This document shows, piece by piece, positions 1-8,762 of a stretch of 64,000 bases of DNA. Positions within the stretch are counted from its first letter, which is position 1; every line of letters begins with the position of its first letter. The position numbers and the translations under genes are program-made. Source of the DNA: an uncultured Maribacter sp. (GTDB lineage Bacteria; Bacteroidota; Bacteroidia; Flavobacteriales; Flavobacteriaceae); the NCBI RefSeq assembly GCF_947496775.1, contig NZ_CANMDU010000011.1, forward strand, positions 62,001 through 126,000. Reading direction: 5' to 3'. The notes beneath the pieces are model-generated. The model saw only the letters and a program-made list of their open reading frames with translations, did no database searches and was not told the origin of the DNA.

Positions 1-1566
1 AACTCTAAAAAGAGGTGTCTGTAATATATATAGGTGATTCTCTTTTATTAATTCAGGAAAAAACTGTAAAAAGAAGGTTATAAGCAATAATCTAATATGC
101 ATACCGTCTACATCGGCATCCGTGGCTATTACAATATTATTATATCGTAAATCCTCCATAGACTCTTCAATATTCAACGCCGCTTGTAGCAAATTAAATT
201 CTTCATTCTCATAGACTACCTTTTTAGACATTCCGTAAGAATTTAGGGGTTTTCCTTTTAAACTAAAAACAGCCTGGGTATTTACATCTCTAGATTTTGT
301 AATGGAACCAGAAGCCGAATCTCCCTCTGTAATAAATAACGTACTTTCTAGATTTCTGGCTTTCTTTGTGTCTCCTAAATGTATACGACAATCTCTAAGT
401 TTCTTATTATGTAAACTAGCTTTTTTAGCACGGTCTTTTGCTAATTTTCGAATACCGGAAAGCTCTTTGCGCTCGCGTTCGGCTTGCATAATTTTACGTT
501 GTAAAAATTCTGCAGTTTCCGCATTTTTATGTAAGTAATTATCTAAATATTTACCCACAAAATCGTTAATATAGGTACGGACAGTAGGCAAATCCCCTCC
601 CATATCTGTAGAGCCTAATTTTGTTTTTGTTTGACTCTCAAAAACAGGCTCCATTACTTTAATAGAAATGGCCGAGATAATAGATTTCCTAATATCCGAA
701 GCTTCATAGCTCTTACCATAAAAATCCCTAATAGTTTTTACTAATGCCTCTCTAAATGCTGCTTGATGCGTACCACCTTGTGTTGTATTTTGTCCGTTTA
801 CAAAAGAATGATACTCTTCACTATACTGAGTTTTACTATGTGTTATAGCTACTTCTATATCATTTCCTTTTAAATGAATAACAGGATAAAGCATATCCTC
901 TACATTATTATTATCTTCTAAAAGATCCTTTAACCCATTTTCTGAATGAAATTTCTCCCCATTAAAAACGATGGTAAGCCCAGGGTTTAAATACACATAA
1001 TTTTTAAGCATGCGTTCCACATACTCATTACGGTATTTGTAATTTTTAAAGATAAGTTCATCTGGCGTAAAAGAAACCTTAGTCCCTTTACGCTGCGAGG
1101 TTTCGGAGGGGCCTTCTTCTGTCATTAAATTACCTTGACTAAATTCGGCAACCTTTAGCTGACTGTCTCTTGAGGATTGCACCTTAAAAAAGCTAGACAA
1201 GGCATTTACTGCTTTTGTACCAACACCGTTTAATCCTACAGATTTTTTAAACGCACGGGAATCATATTTACCCCCTGTGTTCATTTTGGAAACAACATCA
1301 ACCACTTTTCCTAACGGAATTCCACGACCATAATCCCTAACATTAACTATATTATCACGGATTGCAATTTCAATGGTTTTCCCAGCTCCCATTACAAATT
1401 CATCAATACAGTTATCTATAACTTCTTTTAAAAGAATATAAATACCATCATCCGCAGAAGAACCATCTCCCAATTTACCAATATACATCCCTGGTCGCAT
1501 TCTAATATGCTCTTTCCAGTCTAATGAACGGATATTATCTTCGGTATATTGGGTATTTTCTGCCAT
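1..1566 (-). CDS. parE: DNA topoisomerase IV subunit B, partial (3' end beyond window)
   Basis: ATP-dependent type II topoisomerase subunit that powers decatenation of replicated chromosomes together with ParC. The 522 visible codons start at an ATG whose C at 1564 reads backward into [12 protein letters not shown]. The GHKL ATPase motif EVIDNCIDE lies at about residues 48-56, GRGIPLGK follows near residue 100, the TOPRIM motif EGDSASG is near residue 413 and the metal-binding DADVDG near residue 480. The opening residues and [15 protein letters not shown] resemble ParE more than GyrB, which usually starts differently in this phylum; that discrimination is from family knowledge. The gene runs off the left edge before the C-terminal domain. 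It is followed upstream (higher coordinates) by a same-strand exporter gene across a 156-base gap with no clear terminator. Confidence 0.93.
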   Translation of the reverse strand, partial: MAENTQYTEDNIRSLDWKEHIRMRPGMYIGKLGDGSSADDGIYILLKEVIDNCIDEFVMGAGKTIEIAIRDNIVNVRDYGRGIPLGKVVDVVSKMNTGGKYDSRAFKKSVGLNGVGTKAVNALSSFFKVQSSRDSQLKVAEFSQGNLMTEEGPSETSQRKGTKVSFTPDELIFKNYKYRNEYVERMLKNYVYLNPGLTIVFNGEKFHSENGLKDLLEDNNNVEDMLYPVIHLKGNDIEVAITHSKTQYSEEYHSFVNGQNTTQGGTHQAAFREALVKTIRDFYGKSYEASDIRKSIISAISIKVMEPVFESQTKTKLGSTDMGGDLPTVRTYINDFVGKYLDNYLHKNAETAEFLQRKIMQAERERKELSGIRKLAKDRAKKASLHNKKLRDCRIHLGDTKKARNLESTLFITEGDSASGSITKSRDVNTQAVFSLKGKPLNSYGMSKKVVYENEEFNLLQAALNIEESMEDLRYNNIVIATDADVDGMHIRLLLITFFLQFFPELIKENHLYILQTPLFRV

Positions 1567-1722
1567 ATATAGGAATTTAAACGAAAGTGTTGCTAATATA
1601 ACACGACTTACAAAAAAATAAAACCCTTAACGACTAAAGTAATTAACAATAAAAAAAGAATTTTTGTTGATAGAATAGGTATTTCATTGAAAAAAGAGAG
1701 GAAATAGATAGTTTTTCACTAT

Positions 1723-2622
1723 TTATTTCTCTTTTTTCTTTGAAATTATAGACACGCCACCAATTACGATTAACATCCCAACTACTTGTATTAATGAAAT
1801 ACGTTCCTCTAAAAAAACAAAAGCCAAAACTATAGTAGAAACCGGACCTAAACTTCCAAAAATTGAAAAGGTATTTGCCCCAAGTTTTTCTATTGCAGAA
1901 GAGACTAAAAAAGACGGAATTAAAGTGCAAAAAATTGCCATTACGGCACTAATAAAATACACCTTTTTTGGATAACTAAAAATGGCATAATCTCCTTGAA
2001 TTAAAAAATGAATCACAACACAAAACGTAGATACTATCATAGCATTAGCAGTAAAACGAAGCACTCCAAATTTAGGAATTAACCAACCGCTACCTACCAA
2101 ATAAGAAGCATAAGTAATTGCACTTAAAAAGATTAAAAAAGCTCCTTTATATACCGAAGTTCCCTCTAAACCTATTTCATCCCAAAAAGTAATTAGAACC
2201 CCTACATACGTAATAAAAATAGCCAAAGATTGTTGCGTAGATAGTTTTTTCTTAAAAAACAACCAAGACAGCAAAACCACAATGGTTGGATATATGAATA
2301 GGATAATTCTTTCTAAGCCAGCTTTAATATATTGCAAGCCAATAAAATCAAATAAGCTTGCTAAGTAATACCCTAAAAAACCAAACAAGAATAACCATAA
2401 ATAGTCTTTAGTGCTTATGGTATCACTTTTAGAATTCTTGTACTTGTACGCTATAACCACATAAAATGGTAAAGCAAATACCATTCTAAACAAAAGCAAA
2501 GTTAAATGGTCTATAGAATACCCATATGCTAATTTTACTAATACTGCTTTTGCAGAGAATAATAAAATTCCTAGGATGGCATAAATAATACCAACAGTAG
2601 TTTTTGAAGAGGTTTTAAACAT
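1723..2622 (-). CDS. EamA/DMT-family membrane exporter
   Basis: 299-residue inner-membrane protein of the drug/metabolite transporter superfamily. About ten hydrophobic segments form two EamA repeats (roughly residues 10-140 and 155-295), the usual length and layout for this family; members export amino acids, metabolites or drugs, and the substrate cannot be read from sequence. The C-terminus is short and basic (SKKKEK), expected to face the cytoplasm. It sits between ychF and parE on the same strand, but a strong hairpin separates it from ychF, so it likely has its own promoter in the interval 2623-2710, where I did not find a convincing TAnnTTTG box. Confidence 0.87.
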   Translation of the reverse strand: MFKTSSKTTVGIIYAILGILLFSAKAVLVKLAYGYSIDHLTLLLFRMVFALPFYVVIAYKYKNSKSDTISTKDYLWLFLFGFLGYYLASLFDFIGLQYIKAGLERIILFIYPTIVVLLSWLFFKKKLSTQQSLAIFITYVGVLITFWDEIGLEGTSVYKGAFLIFLSAITYASYLVGSGWLIPKFGVLRFTANAMIVSTFCVVIHFLIQGDYAIFSYPKKVYFISAVMAIFCTLIPSFLVSSAIEKLGANTFSIFGSLGPVSTIVLAFVFLEERISLIQVVGMLIVIGGVSIISKKKEK

Positions 2623-2710
2623 ACCGCTAAACTAGACTACTTATTTAAAAGTAAATTTAAGTAACTAACCTAAATACAATGTTCAAAATAGATAAACGAA
2701 TAATTTTCAT

Positions 2711-2752
2711 AAAAAAAGGCATTAAAAACCGATGTTTTTAATGCCTTTTTTT
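2711..2752 (-). terminator. Rho-independent terminator of ychF
   Basis: Inverted repeat AAAAAAAGGCATTAAAAAC / GTTTTTAATGCCTTTTTTT around a 4-base loop, 19 bases after the ychF stop. Read on the minus strand it is a hairpin followed by a run of T, the classic intrinsic terminator form. Confidence 0.85.
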
Positions 2753-2770
2753 ACATGTAGCAAATAACTA

Positions 2771-3865
2771 CTATACGTTAAAACGAAAATGCATAACATC
2801 ACCGTCCTTTACAATATATTCTTTACCTTCAACTCGCATTTTACCAGCTTCTTTTACTTTAGCTTCGCTTCCATACTCCACATAATCATTATAACCAATA
2901 ACTTCTGCACGAATAAAGCCTTTCTCAAAATCGGTATGTATTACTCCTGCTGCTTGCGGAGCAGTTGCTCCTACCGGAATGGTCCAAGCACGAACCTCTT
3001 TTTCTCCAGCTGTAAAATAAGTTTCTAAGTTTAATAATTTATAAGCGCCACGAATAAGTTTAGCAGAACCAGGCTCATCTAACCCTAAATCTTCTAAAAA
3101 CATTTGGCGCTCCTCATAAGTTTCTAACTCTGTAATATCCGCCTCAGTACCAACAGCCAATACAATAACTTCTGCATTTTCTACAGCTACATTTTCTTTT
3201 ACTTTTTCTACATAAGCATTACCAGAAACAGCAGCATCTTCATCTACATTACATACATACAAAACTGGTTTATCTGTTATAAACTGTAAAGGTTTCACAA
3301 ACTCTGCTCTATCGTCTTCACTTATTTCTATTGCTCTTACCGAAGTTCCTGATTCTAATCCTGTTTTTATAGCAACCAAAATTGCCTCTTCTTTTTGGGC
3401 GTCTTTATTCCCTGTTCTAGAAGCTTTTTTTACTTTTTCTAATTTTTTATCTACAGTCTCTAAATCTTTTAACTGCAACTCCATATCTATAGTTTCCTTA
3501 TCTCTAATAGGATCTACAGAACCATCTACGTGTACAATATTATCATTATCAAAACAACGCAAAACATGAAGAATAGCATCGGTCTCTCTAATATTTCCTA
3601 AAAACTGATTTCCTAAACCTTCTCCTTTACTAGCTCCTTTTACTAAACCTGCAATATCTACAATATCTACAGTTGCTGGTAAAACGCGCTCGGGACTTAC
3701 TAACTCTTCTAGTTTTTCTAACCTACCATCTGGCACATTAACTACTCCTATGTTAGGTTCTATAGTACAAAAAGGGAAATTAGCACTTTGCGCTTTAGCA
3801 TTAGACAAACAGTTAAAAAGGGTCGATTTACCAACATTTGGCAAACCTACAATACCAGCTTTCAT
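2771..3865 (-). CDS. ychF: Redox-regulated ATPase YchF (OLA1 family)
   Basis: Universal P-loop translation-associated ATPase. The G1 loop GLPNVGKST is at residues 7-15, the switch region NFPFCTIEPN near 30-38, and DIAGLVKGASKGEGLGN marks the G3 region. The G4 position reads NVDE instead of the NKxD that gives guanine specificity, which is the hallmark of YchF and explains ATP preference. A C-terminal TGS-like domain ends in GDVMHFRFNV, the conserved tail of the family. The 364-residue length is standard. The start is the ATG giving MKAGIVGLPNVG. Confidence 0.97.
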   Translation of the reverse strand: MKAGIVGLPNVGKSTLFNCLSNAKAQSANFPFCTIEPNIGVVNVPDGRLEKLEELVSPERVLPATVDIVDIAGLVKGASKGEGLGNQFLGNIRETDAILHVLRCFDNDNIVHVDGSVDPIRDKETIDMELQLKDLETVDKKLEKVKKASRTGNKDAQKEEAILVAIKTGLESGTSVRAIEISEDDRAEFVKPLQFITDKPVLYVCNVDEDAAVSGNAYVEKVKENVAVENAEVIVLAVGTEADITELETYEERQMFLEDLGLDEPGSAKLIRGAYKLLNLETYFTAGEKEVRAWTIPVGATAPQAAGVIHTDFEKGFIRAEVIGYNDYVEYGSEAKVKEAGKMRVEGKEYIVKDGDVMHFRFNV

Positions 3866-3887
3866 ATAAATAAATTTTAAATCGCTG

Positions 3888-3895
3888 CAAATATA
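3888..3895 (-). promoter_or_regulatory. Candidate -7 box for ychF
   Basis: Minus-strand TATATTTG matches the Bacteroidota -7 consensus TAnnTTTG, 23 bases before the ychF start codon. No TTG at the usual -33 distance was found, so this is a one-box call. Confidence 0.4.
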
Positions 3896-4034
3896 GTTTA
3901 TAGTTCTGTATTTAGAATTTTTTATATCCAGATAGGAGAAATTATGAAAATCACAACACGTTACTACATTATTGATTATTCATCAATTTGCATCTAATTA
4001 TTGTGAATTTTATTCATTTTAAGGATAAAAATTA

Positions 4035-4042
4035 TATATTTG
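4035..4042 (+). promoter_or_regulatory. Candidate -7 box for the ECF sigma gene
   Basis: TATATTTG matches TAnnTTTG, 23 bases before the start codon of the sigma factor gene. No clear -33 TTG at 17-23 bases, so the call rests on one box plus position. Confidence 0.4.
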
Positions 4043-4064
4043 GAAATATCTGACTTAAAACAGT

Positions 4065-4640
4065 ATGGAAATTTCGCCAGAAAAATCTTTGTGGTTTATG
4101 TTTATTAAGGGAGACTTAAATGCTTTTTCTAGCTTATTTAAGCACTTTTATCCTATGCTGCATAATTATGGTATAAAAATTTCTGGAAATTCCTCATTAA
4201 CAGAAGATTCTTTACAAAGTTTTTTTGTTTATCTGTACGAGAATAAAGGTAAAATTGGAGAAGTTACTCATGTTAAATCCTACTTATTCGTTTCTTACCG
4301 AAGAGCATTATTAAAAGAGCTAAAAAAAGAAAAAAAATTTACCTCTTATGATGAAATTATGGAATCTGAAAAAGGCTTTGTTTTTTCTATTGAAGAGCTT
4401 AAGTCTAAACAAGAAACCACCCAACTTAAATCTACTGCATTATTACAATTATTAAACTCCTTACCTACCAGAGAGAAAGAAGTAATATACCTTAAATATT
4501 ATAGCAATTTAAAATCTTCTGAAATTGCAGAAGTAATGAATATTACCTATCAAAGTGTATCTAACACTCTGCAGAAAGCTTTCGCCAAACTTAGAAACAA
4601 GTCAGAATCTGCAGCTATTTCCCGTGTTTTAAACCCTTAA
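4065..4640 (+). CDS. RNA polymerase sigma-70 factor, ECF subfamily (FecI-like)
   Basis: 191-residue extracytoplasmic-function sigma factor. Region 2 spans about residues 15-95 (SLFKHFYPMLHNYG, LTEDSLQSFFVYLYENK, VKSYLFVSYRRALLKELK) and region 4 about 133-180 (LPTREKEVIYLKYYSNLKSSEIAEVM with the helix-turn-helix ITYQSVSNTLQKAFAKLR). A FecR-type anti-sigma gene follows 69 bases later and then a TonB receptor with an STN domain, so the three form a FecIRA-type cell-surface signalling unit: substrate binding outside is relayed through FecR to free this sigma. The target promoters are presumably those of the receptors downstream (inference). Confidence 0.93.
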   Translation: MEISPEKSLWFMFIKGDLNAFSSLFKHFYPMLHNYGIKISGNSSLTEDSLQSFFVYLYENKGKIGEVTHVKSYLFVSYRRALLKELKKEKKFTSYDEIMESEKGFVFSIEELKSKQETTQLKSTALLQLLNSLPTREKEVIYLKYYSNLKSSEIAEVMNITYQSVSNTLQKAFAKLRNKSESAAISRVLNP

Positions 4641-4709
4641 TTAAAAAAAAGAAAAAAATAGGGTATATAATTTATTCCAGTGTCTCTTTATATATGAAGA
4701 CACACTTGC

Positions 4710-5693
4710 ATGGAACAAATAGACCAAGAACTTTTAGATAATTTATTACAAGATACGTCCTTTATTAATTGGGCTAAAAAAAGTAATAGAAATGATATTC
4801 AATATTGGAATTCATGGATTAGAAATAACGAATCCAAAATAAAGACTATTGATACTGCTAAATCTATTATACTTGGAATTTCATTTCAAAAAACGAAAGT
4901 TGCGAATGAGAAGGTAGAGGCAGAACTTAATAGTGTTTTAAATACTATTAACAAAACTAAGACTAGAACTAAAAGAATTTCATCTTATATTCCGTATGGA
5001 ATAGCCGCTACTGTTGCCATTTTGTTTATTTTTCTTACTAACAACAATTCAAATAAAAATAGCGTAACGCATAAAACTGCTTATGGTGAAATTATCAACT
5101 TAAGTTTACCAGATGGTACAAAAGTAGTTTTAAATGGTAATTCTGAAATCAACTATACTAAGGAAAATCCTAGAGATATTGTATTAACGGGAGAAGCATA
5201 TTTTAAAGTTAAACCCGTACCCGCAACAAAAGCAAAATTCTGGGTAACCACTAAAGATTTAAAAGTTGAAGTTTATGGCACACAATTTCATGTGAATACA
5301 AGGGAAGAAAAAACCGACGTTGTTTTAGATGAGGGCTCTATTCATTTACTACTAGATAATGGGCTTACCAAAAAAATGATTCCTGGGGAATTTGTATCCT
5401 TTTCAAAATCATCAGAAAATATCACACATAAAAAAGTAGACTTAGATGTTCCATATAGTTTATGGAGAGATGGCACCTATATTTTTAACAACCTTACCCT
5501 AAAGGAGGTTATGAAAAATATGGAATACACATATGGAATAGAAGTGAAATTTTTAAATGAAAAATTAAAAGAAAAATTAATTACAGGAGGTATTCCTAAC
5601 GAAAATTTAATGATCTGTCTTGCTGCTATTGAAAAATCTGCAGATATAACTATTATCAAAAAAGATAATACAATTGAACTAACAGAAAACTAA
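4710..5693 (+). CDS. FecR-family anti-sigma factor / sigma regulator
   Basis: 327-residue single-pass membrane regulator. The N-terminal ~85 residues are cytoplasmic and would bind the ECF sigma; a membrane helix (IPYGIAATVAILFIFL) lies near residues 92-108; the periplasmic FecR domain covers about 120-235 (GEIINLSLPDGTKVVLNG, DIVLTGEAYFKV, VYGTQFHVNTR) and a DUF4974-type domain closes the protein (YIFNNLTLKEVMKNM onward, about 258-325). It pairs with the sigma gene upstream and with the STN domain of the receptor 30 bases downstream. Confidence 0.93.
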   Translation: MEQIDQELLDNLLQDTSFINWAKKSNRNDIQYWNSWIRNNESKIKTIDTAKSIILGISFQKTKVANEKVEAELNSVLNTINKTKTRTKRISSYIPYGIAATVAILFIFLTNNNSNKNSVTHKTAYGEIINLSLPDGTKVVLNGNSEINYTKENPRDIVLTGEAYFKVKPVPATKAKFWVTTKDLKVEVYGTQFHVNTREEKTDVVLDEGSIHLLLDNGLTKKMIPGEFVSFSKSSENITHKKVDLDVPYSLWRDGTYIFNNLTLKEVMKNMEYTYGIEVKFLNEKLKEKLITGGIPNENLMICLAAIEKSADITIIKKDNTIELTEN

Positions 5694-5723
5694 CAACTAC
5701 CTAAATAATCTAAATTGAACACT

Positions 5724-8663
5724 ATGAACAAAAAACGACTAATTATGGTTGCGTTTTCTTTATTCCTACTTCTAGGAATAAAGAAAACAAATGCTGCTGA
5801 AAAAGTAATTGCAAAAATTACTCTTTCTGAATTTCTATCAGAAATTAGTATTAAACACGAAGTGTTTTTTACCTACAACCCGGCTCACGTATCTAATACG
5901 GTGTTAAATCCAGAAGAATACAAATACAATATTTTAGACAAAATTATTCATAAATTAGAACAGAACACTAAGTTTGATTTTGAATATCTTGGTAACAAAT
6001 ATTATGTAGTTTATCATAAAAAAAACGACAGAGTTAAAGTAAATAAAACTCCAACCAGTTCTATTGGTGCGATACAAACTACCTCTACAACAGAATTCTT
6101 TCAAAACACAGTAAAAGGTAAAGTTACAGATGAATCTGGAGCGCCATTAGGAGGTGTAAATATTATTGAAAAAGGAACAACAAATGGTACCACTACTGAT
6201 TTTGATGGTAATTATGAATTAAACGTAGATGATGCAGCAACATTAATTTTTAGTTATATAGGTTTTGGAACTCAAGAAGAAATAGTGAATGGACGTTCTG
6301 TTATTAATATTTCTTTAATAGAAGGCGAAGCTTTAGATGAAGTTATAATGGTAGGTAACCGTACTAAACCAAGAACTGCTTTAGAATCTGCTGTACCAAT
6401 AGATAATATTGGAGTATCTGATCTAAAAAATACAGGTCAACCCACTGTAGATAAAATGTTAACTTACAAGGTTCCGTCTTTTAACTCTACAAACCAAACT
6501 GTATCCGATGCTACAGCGCATTTTGACCCTGCAGATTTAAGAGGATTGGGACCAAGTAGAACGTTGGTTTTAATAAATGGGAAAAGAAAAAACCAAAGTG
6601 CTTTAGTATATATTAACGATACCCCCGGTAAAGGAGAGGTCGGAGTTGATTTAAAAAGTATACCAACAGCTGCTATTCAAAGGGTAGAAGTTCTTAGAGA
6701 TGGAGCATCAGCACAGTATGGTTCGGATGCTATCGCGGGAGTTCTAAACATGATTTTAAAAAAGAATGTAGAATACACTACGGTAAACGTTAAAACAGGA
6801 ATCACTTCCGAAGGAGATGGTTTTAATTTTGGTGCAGATTTAAATACTGCTATAAATCTTGGAGATAATGGAGGGTATTTAAATATGACCTTTGGGTATT
6901 ACCAACAAGACATAACAAACCGTGCCGGTGAGCCAGGGGAAGATAACCTTTTTGGTGTGCCTGCAGACGACCCTACTTGGGGAAGCTGGTTAGCAGATAA
7001 CCCAGATCTTGGAATGACCGTTGGCCAACCAGAAATGAAAAACGCAGATGTATTTTTTAATGCTGGTGTTCCTTTTAAAAATGACAAAGGAGAGTTTTAC
7101 GCCTTCGGTGGATTAACGTACAGAACAGGGAAAAGTTTTGCTTTGTACAGAACTCCTTATTGGGTACAAGATCCAAACAATTTATTACATGATGCAAACG
7201 AACCCTATAACGGTTTTCAGCCTACATTCGAAACCGATATTAGAGATAATAATTTTACTGCTGGTATTAAATCAGAAGTATTAGGATTTAATATGGACTT
7301 TAGTGGTACTTATGGAAGAAACGCTGTTGATTACATGGTTAAAAATAGTCTAAACCCCGCATTAGGTGCAAATAGCCCTACAGCTTTTGATGTTGGAGCC
7401 TACTCTTTCGGGATTACTTTAGCCAATTTAGATTTCTCTAGAAACTTTGGTGATGTTAATATTGGATTTGGTACTGAGTATAGATCAGAACGTTTTACGG
7501 CGGAAGCTGGTGAAGAGGCATCTTATATTTCAGGGGGTGCACAATCTTTCCCAGGTCTTCAACCTGCAAACGTAGTAGAAGCAACAAGAAATAATTTAGG
7601 TTTATATGGAAATTTAGAATGGGATATAACTGAAAAGTTCTTAGTAGGTGGTGCACTGAGATATGAAGATTTTAGTGATTTCGGAAGTAATACTTCTTGG
7701 AAAATTAGTTCTAGATACTTATTAGGAGATAGAAAAGGAGCTATTAGAGCATCTTACAGTACTGGTTTTAGAGCCCCTTCTTTACATCAAATATATTTAA
7801 GCAATGTACAAACTTTAGTTTCTGGAGGAACAATATCTAACCAAGGGACATTTAACAATGTAGATCCAATTATTAGAGAAGGGTTAGGGGTACCTCAATT
7901 AACAGCAGAAACATCTAAAAACATTTCTGCTGGAATCACTTTTAAACCAGTAAATAATCTCTCGCTTTCTGTAGATTTTTATAATGTAAAAATGGATGAC
8001 AGAGTATTATTCACAGGAGAAATTGGTTTCGACGGAGACGATCTTTCAATAAACCCTGTGGAACAAATATTAACAGATAATTCTATTACTAGCTTAAAAT
8101 TCTTTGTTAATGCTGTAAATACAAATACAACAGGGGTAGATCTTGTTGCTAATTATAAGAATATTACATTAGGTAGCGGAACATTGGCAGCAACATTATC
8201 CGCCAATTTCAATGAAACTAAAATAGACGGAGAAATCAACACCCCTACTCTATTAGCACAAAATGGTTATGACATTTTTAATAGAAAAGAAGAATCTAGA
8301 ATTATATCTGCTAGACCAAAATCTAAAATTTTACTAGGTTTTGATTATAATCTTAACGACTTTATGGTGAGTTTAAATAATACCTATTTCGGAGAGGTTA
8401 CATGGCAACATGCCACTACTCCTGCTAATGACCAAACATTTACAGGAAAAGTAATTACAGATTTAATTTTCAATTACAAATTTTCAGAAAAAGTATCTGC
8501 TAATATTGGTGTAAATAACCTTTTAGATGTTTACCCAGATGAAATCGATACTAAAGGAGATGTTGTTACTGATTTAGGGGGGCGTTTTAAATACCCTTGG
8601 GAAGTAAATCAATTCGGTTTTAACGGTACTACAGTTAACGGAGGGGTTACATTCAAGTTTTAA
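5724..8663 (+). CDS. TonB-dependent receptor with STN signalling domain (FecA-type)
   Basis: 979-residue outer-membrane active transporter. After a signal peptide (LIMVAFSLFLLLGIKKTNAA), an STN/secretin-like domain occupies about residues 30-100 (ITLSEFLSEISIKHEVFFTY), then a carboxypeptidase-D-like domain about 130-205 (VKGKVTDESGAPLGGVNI), the plug (LNPGADVRGLGPSRTLVLINGK region, IQRVEVLRDGASAQYGSDAI) and a beta-barrel ending in aromatic F (GGVTFKF). The ATG at 5724 is preferred over the TTG at 5715 because the signal peptide follows it directly. No SusD partner is present, so this is not a SusCD glycan system; the ligand is unknown. The STN domain makes it the sensor for the upstream FecR/sigma pair. 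Confidence 0.9.
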   Translation: MNKKRLIMVAFSLFLLLGIKKTNAAEKVIAKITLSEFLSEISIKHEVFFTYNPAHVSNTVLNPEEYKYNILDKIIHKLEQNTKFDFEYLGNKYYVVYHKKNDRVKVNKTPTSSIGAIQTTSTTEFFQNTVKGKVTDESGAPLGGVNIIEKGTTNGTTTDFDGNYELNVDDAATLIFSYIGFGTQEEIVNGRSVINISLIEGEALDEVIMVGNRTKPRTALESAVPIDNIGVSDLKNTGQPTVDKMLTYKVPSFNSTNQTVSDATAHFDPADLRGLGPSRTLVLINGKRKNQSALVYINDTPGKGEVGVDLKSIPTAAIQRVEVLRDGASAQYGSDAIAGVLNMILKKNVEYTTVNVKTGITSEGDGFNFGADLNTAINLGDNGGYLNMTFGYYQQDITNRAGEPGEDNLFGVPADDPTWGSWLADNPDLGMTVGQPEMKNADVFFNAGVPFKNDKGEFYAFGGLTYRTGKSFALYRTPYWVQDPNNLLHDANEPYNGFQPTFETDIRDNNFTAGIKSEVLGFNMDFSGTYGRNAVDYMVKNSLNPALGANSPTAFDVGAYSFGITLANLDFSRNFGDVNIGFGTEYRSERFTAEAGEEASYISGGAQSFPGLQPANVVEATRNNLGLYGNLEWDITEKFLVGGALRYEDFSDFGSNTSWKISSRYLLGDRKGAIRASYSTGFRAPSLHQIYLSNVQTLVSGGTISNQGTFNNVDPIIREGLGVPQLTAETSKNISAGITFKPVNNLSLSVDFYNVKMDDRVLFTGEIGFDGDDLSINPVEQILTDNSITSLKFFVNAVNTNTTGVDLVANYKNITLGSGTLAATLSANFNETKIDGEINTPTLLAQNGYDIFNRKEESRIISARPKSKILLGFDYNLNDFMVSLNNTYFGEVTWQHATTPANDQTFTGKVITDLIFNYKFSEKVSANIGVNNLLDVYPDEIDTKGDVVTDLGGRFKYPWEVNQFGFNGTTVNGGVTFKF

Positions 8664-8701
8664 TCACACGTTTTAATAGAAATTATTTTTAAGCAAATTT
8701 T

Positions 8702-8722
8702 GCGGATTCTTAAGGAGTCCGC
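8702..8722 (+). promoter_or_regulatory. Intercistronic stem-loop between the two TonB receptor genes
   Basis: GCGGATTCT-TAA-GGAGTCCGC folds into a 9-bp stem (two G-U pairs) with a 3-base loop in the 99-base gap between the two receptor genes. It lacks a following T-run, so it is not a canonical terminator. It may be an attenuator or an mRNA-processing or stabilising element. Confidence 0.45.
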
Positions 8723-8762
8723 AAGTTGTTTACATTTCAATTTGAAATCAATACACTTATAT

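Noticed and set aside
302-538. Plus-strand open frame inside parE
   Set aside because: Antisense to a strongly supported gene with intact motifs; no independent evidence.
1643-1930. Minus-strand open frame overlapping the end of the EamA gene
   Set aside because: Out of frame with the exporter; composition is aromatic/Ser noise and it overlaps a better-supported gene.
8700-8762. TTG-initiated N-terminal extension of the second TonB receptor
   Set aside because: It would put 21 residues before a textbook signal peptide and run through the intergenic hairpin.
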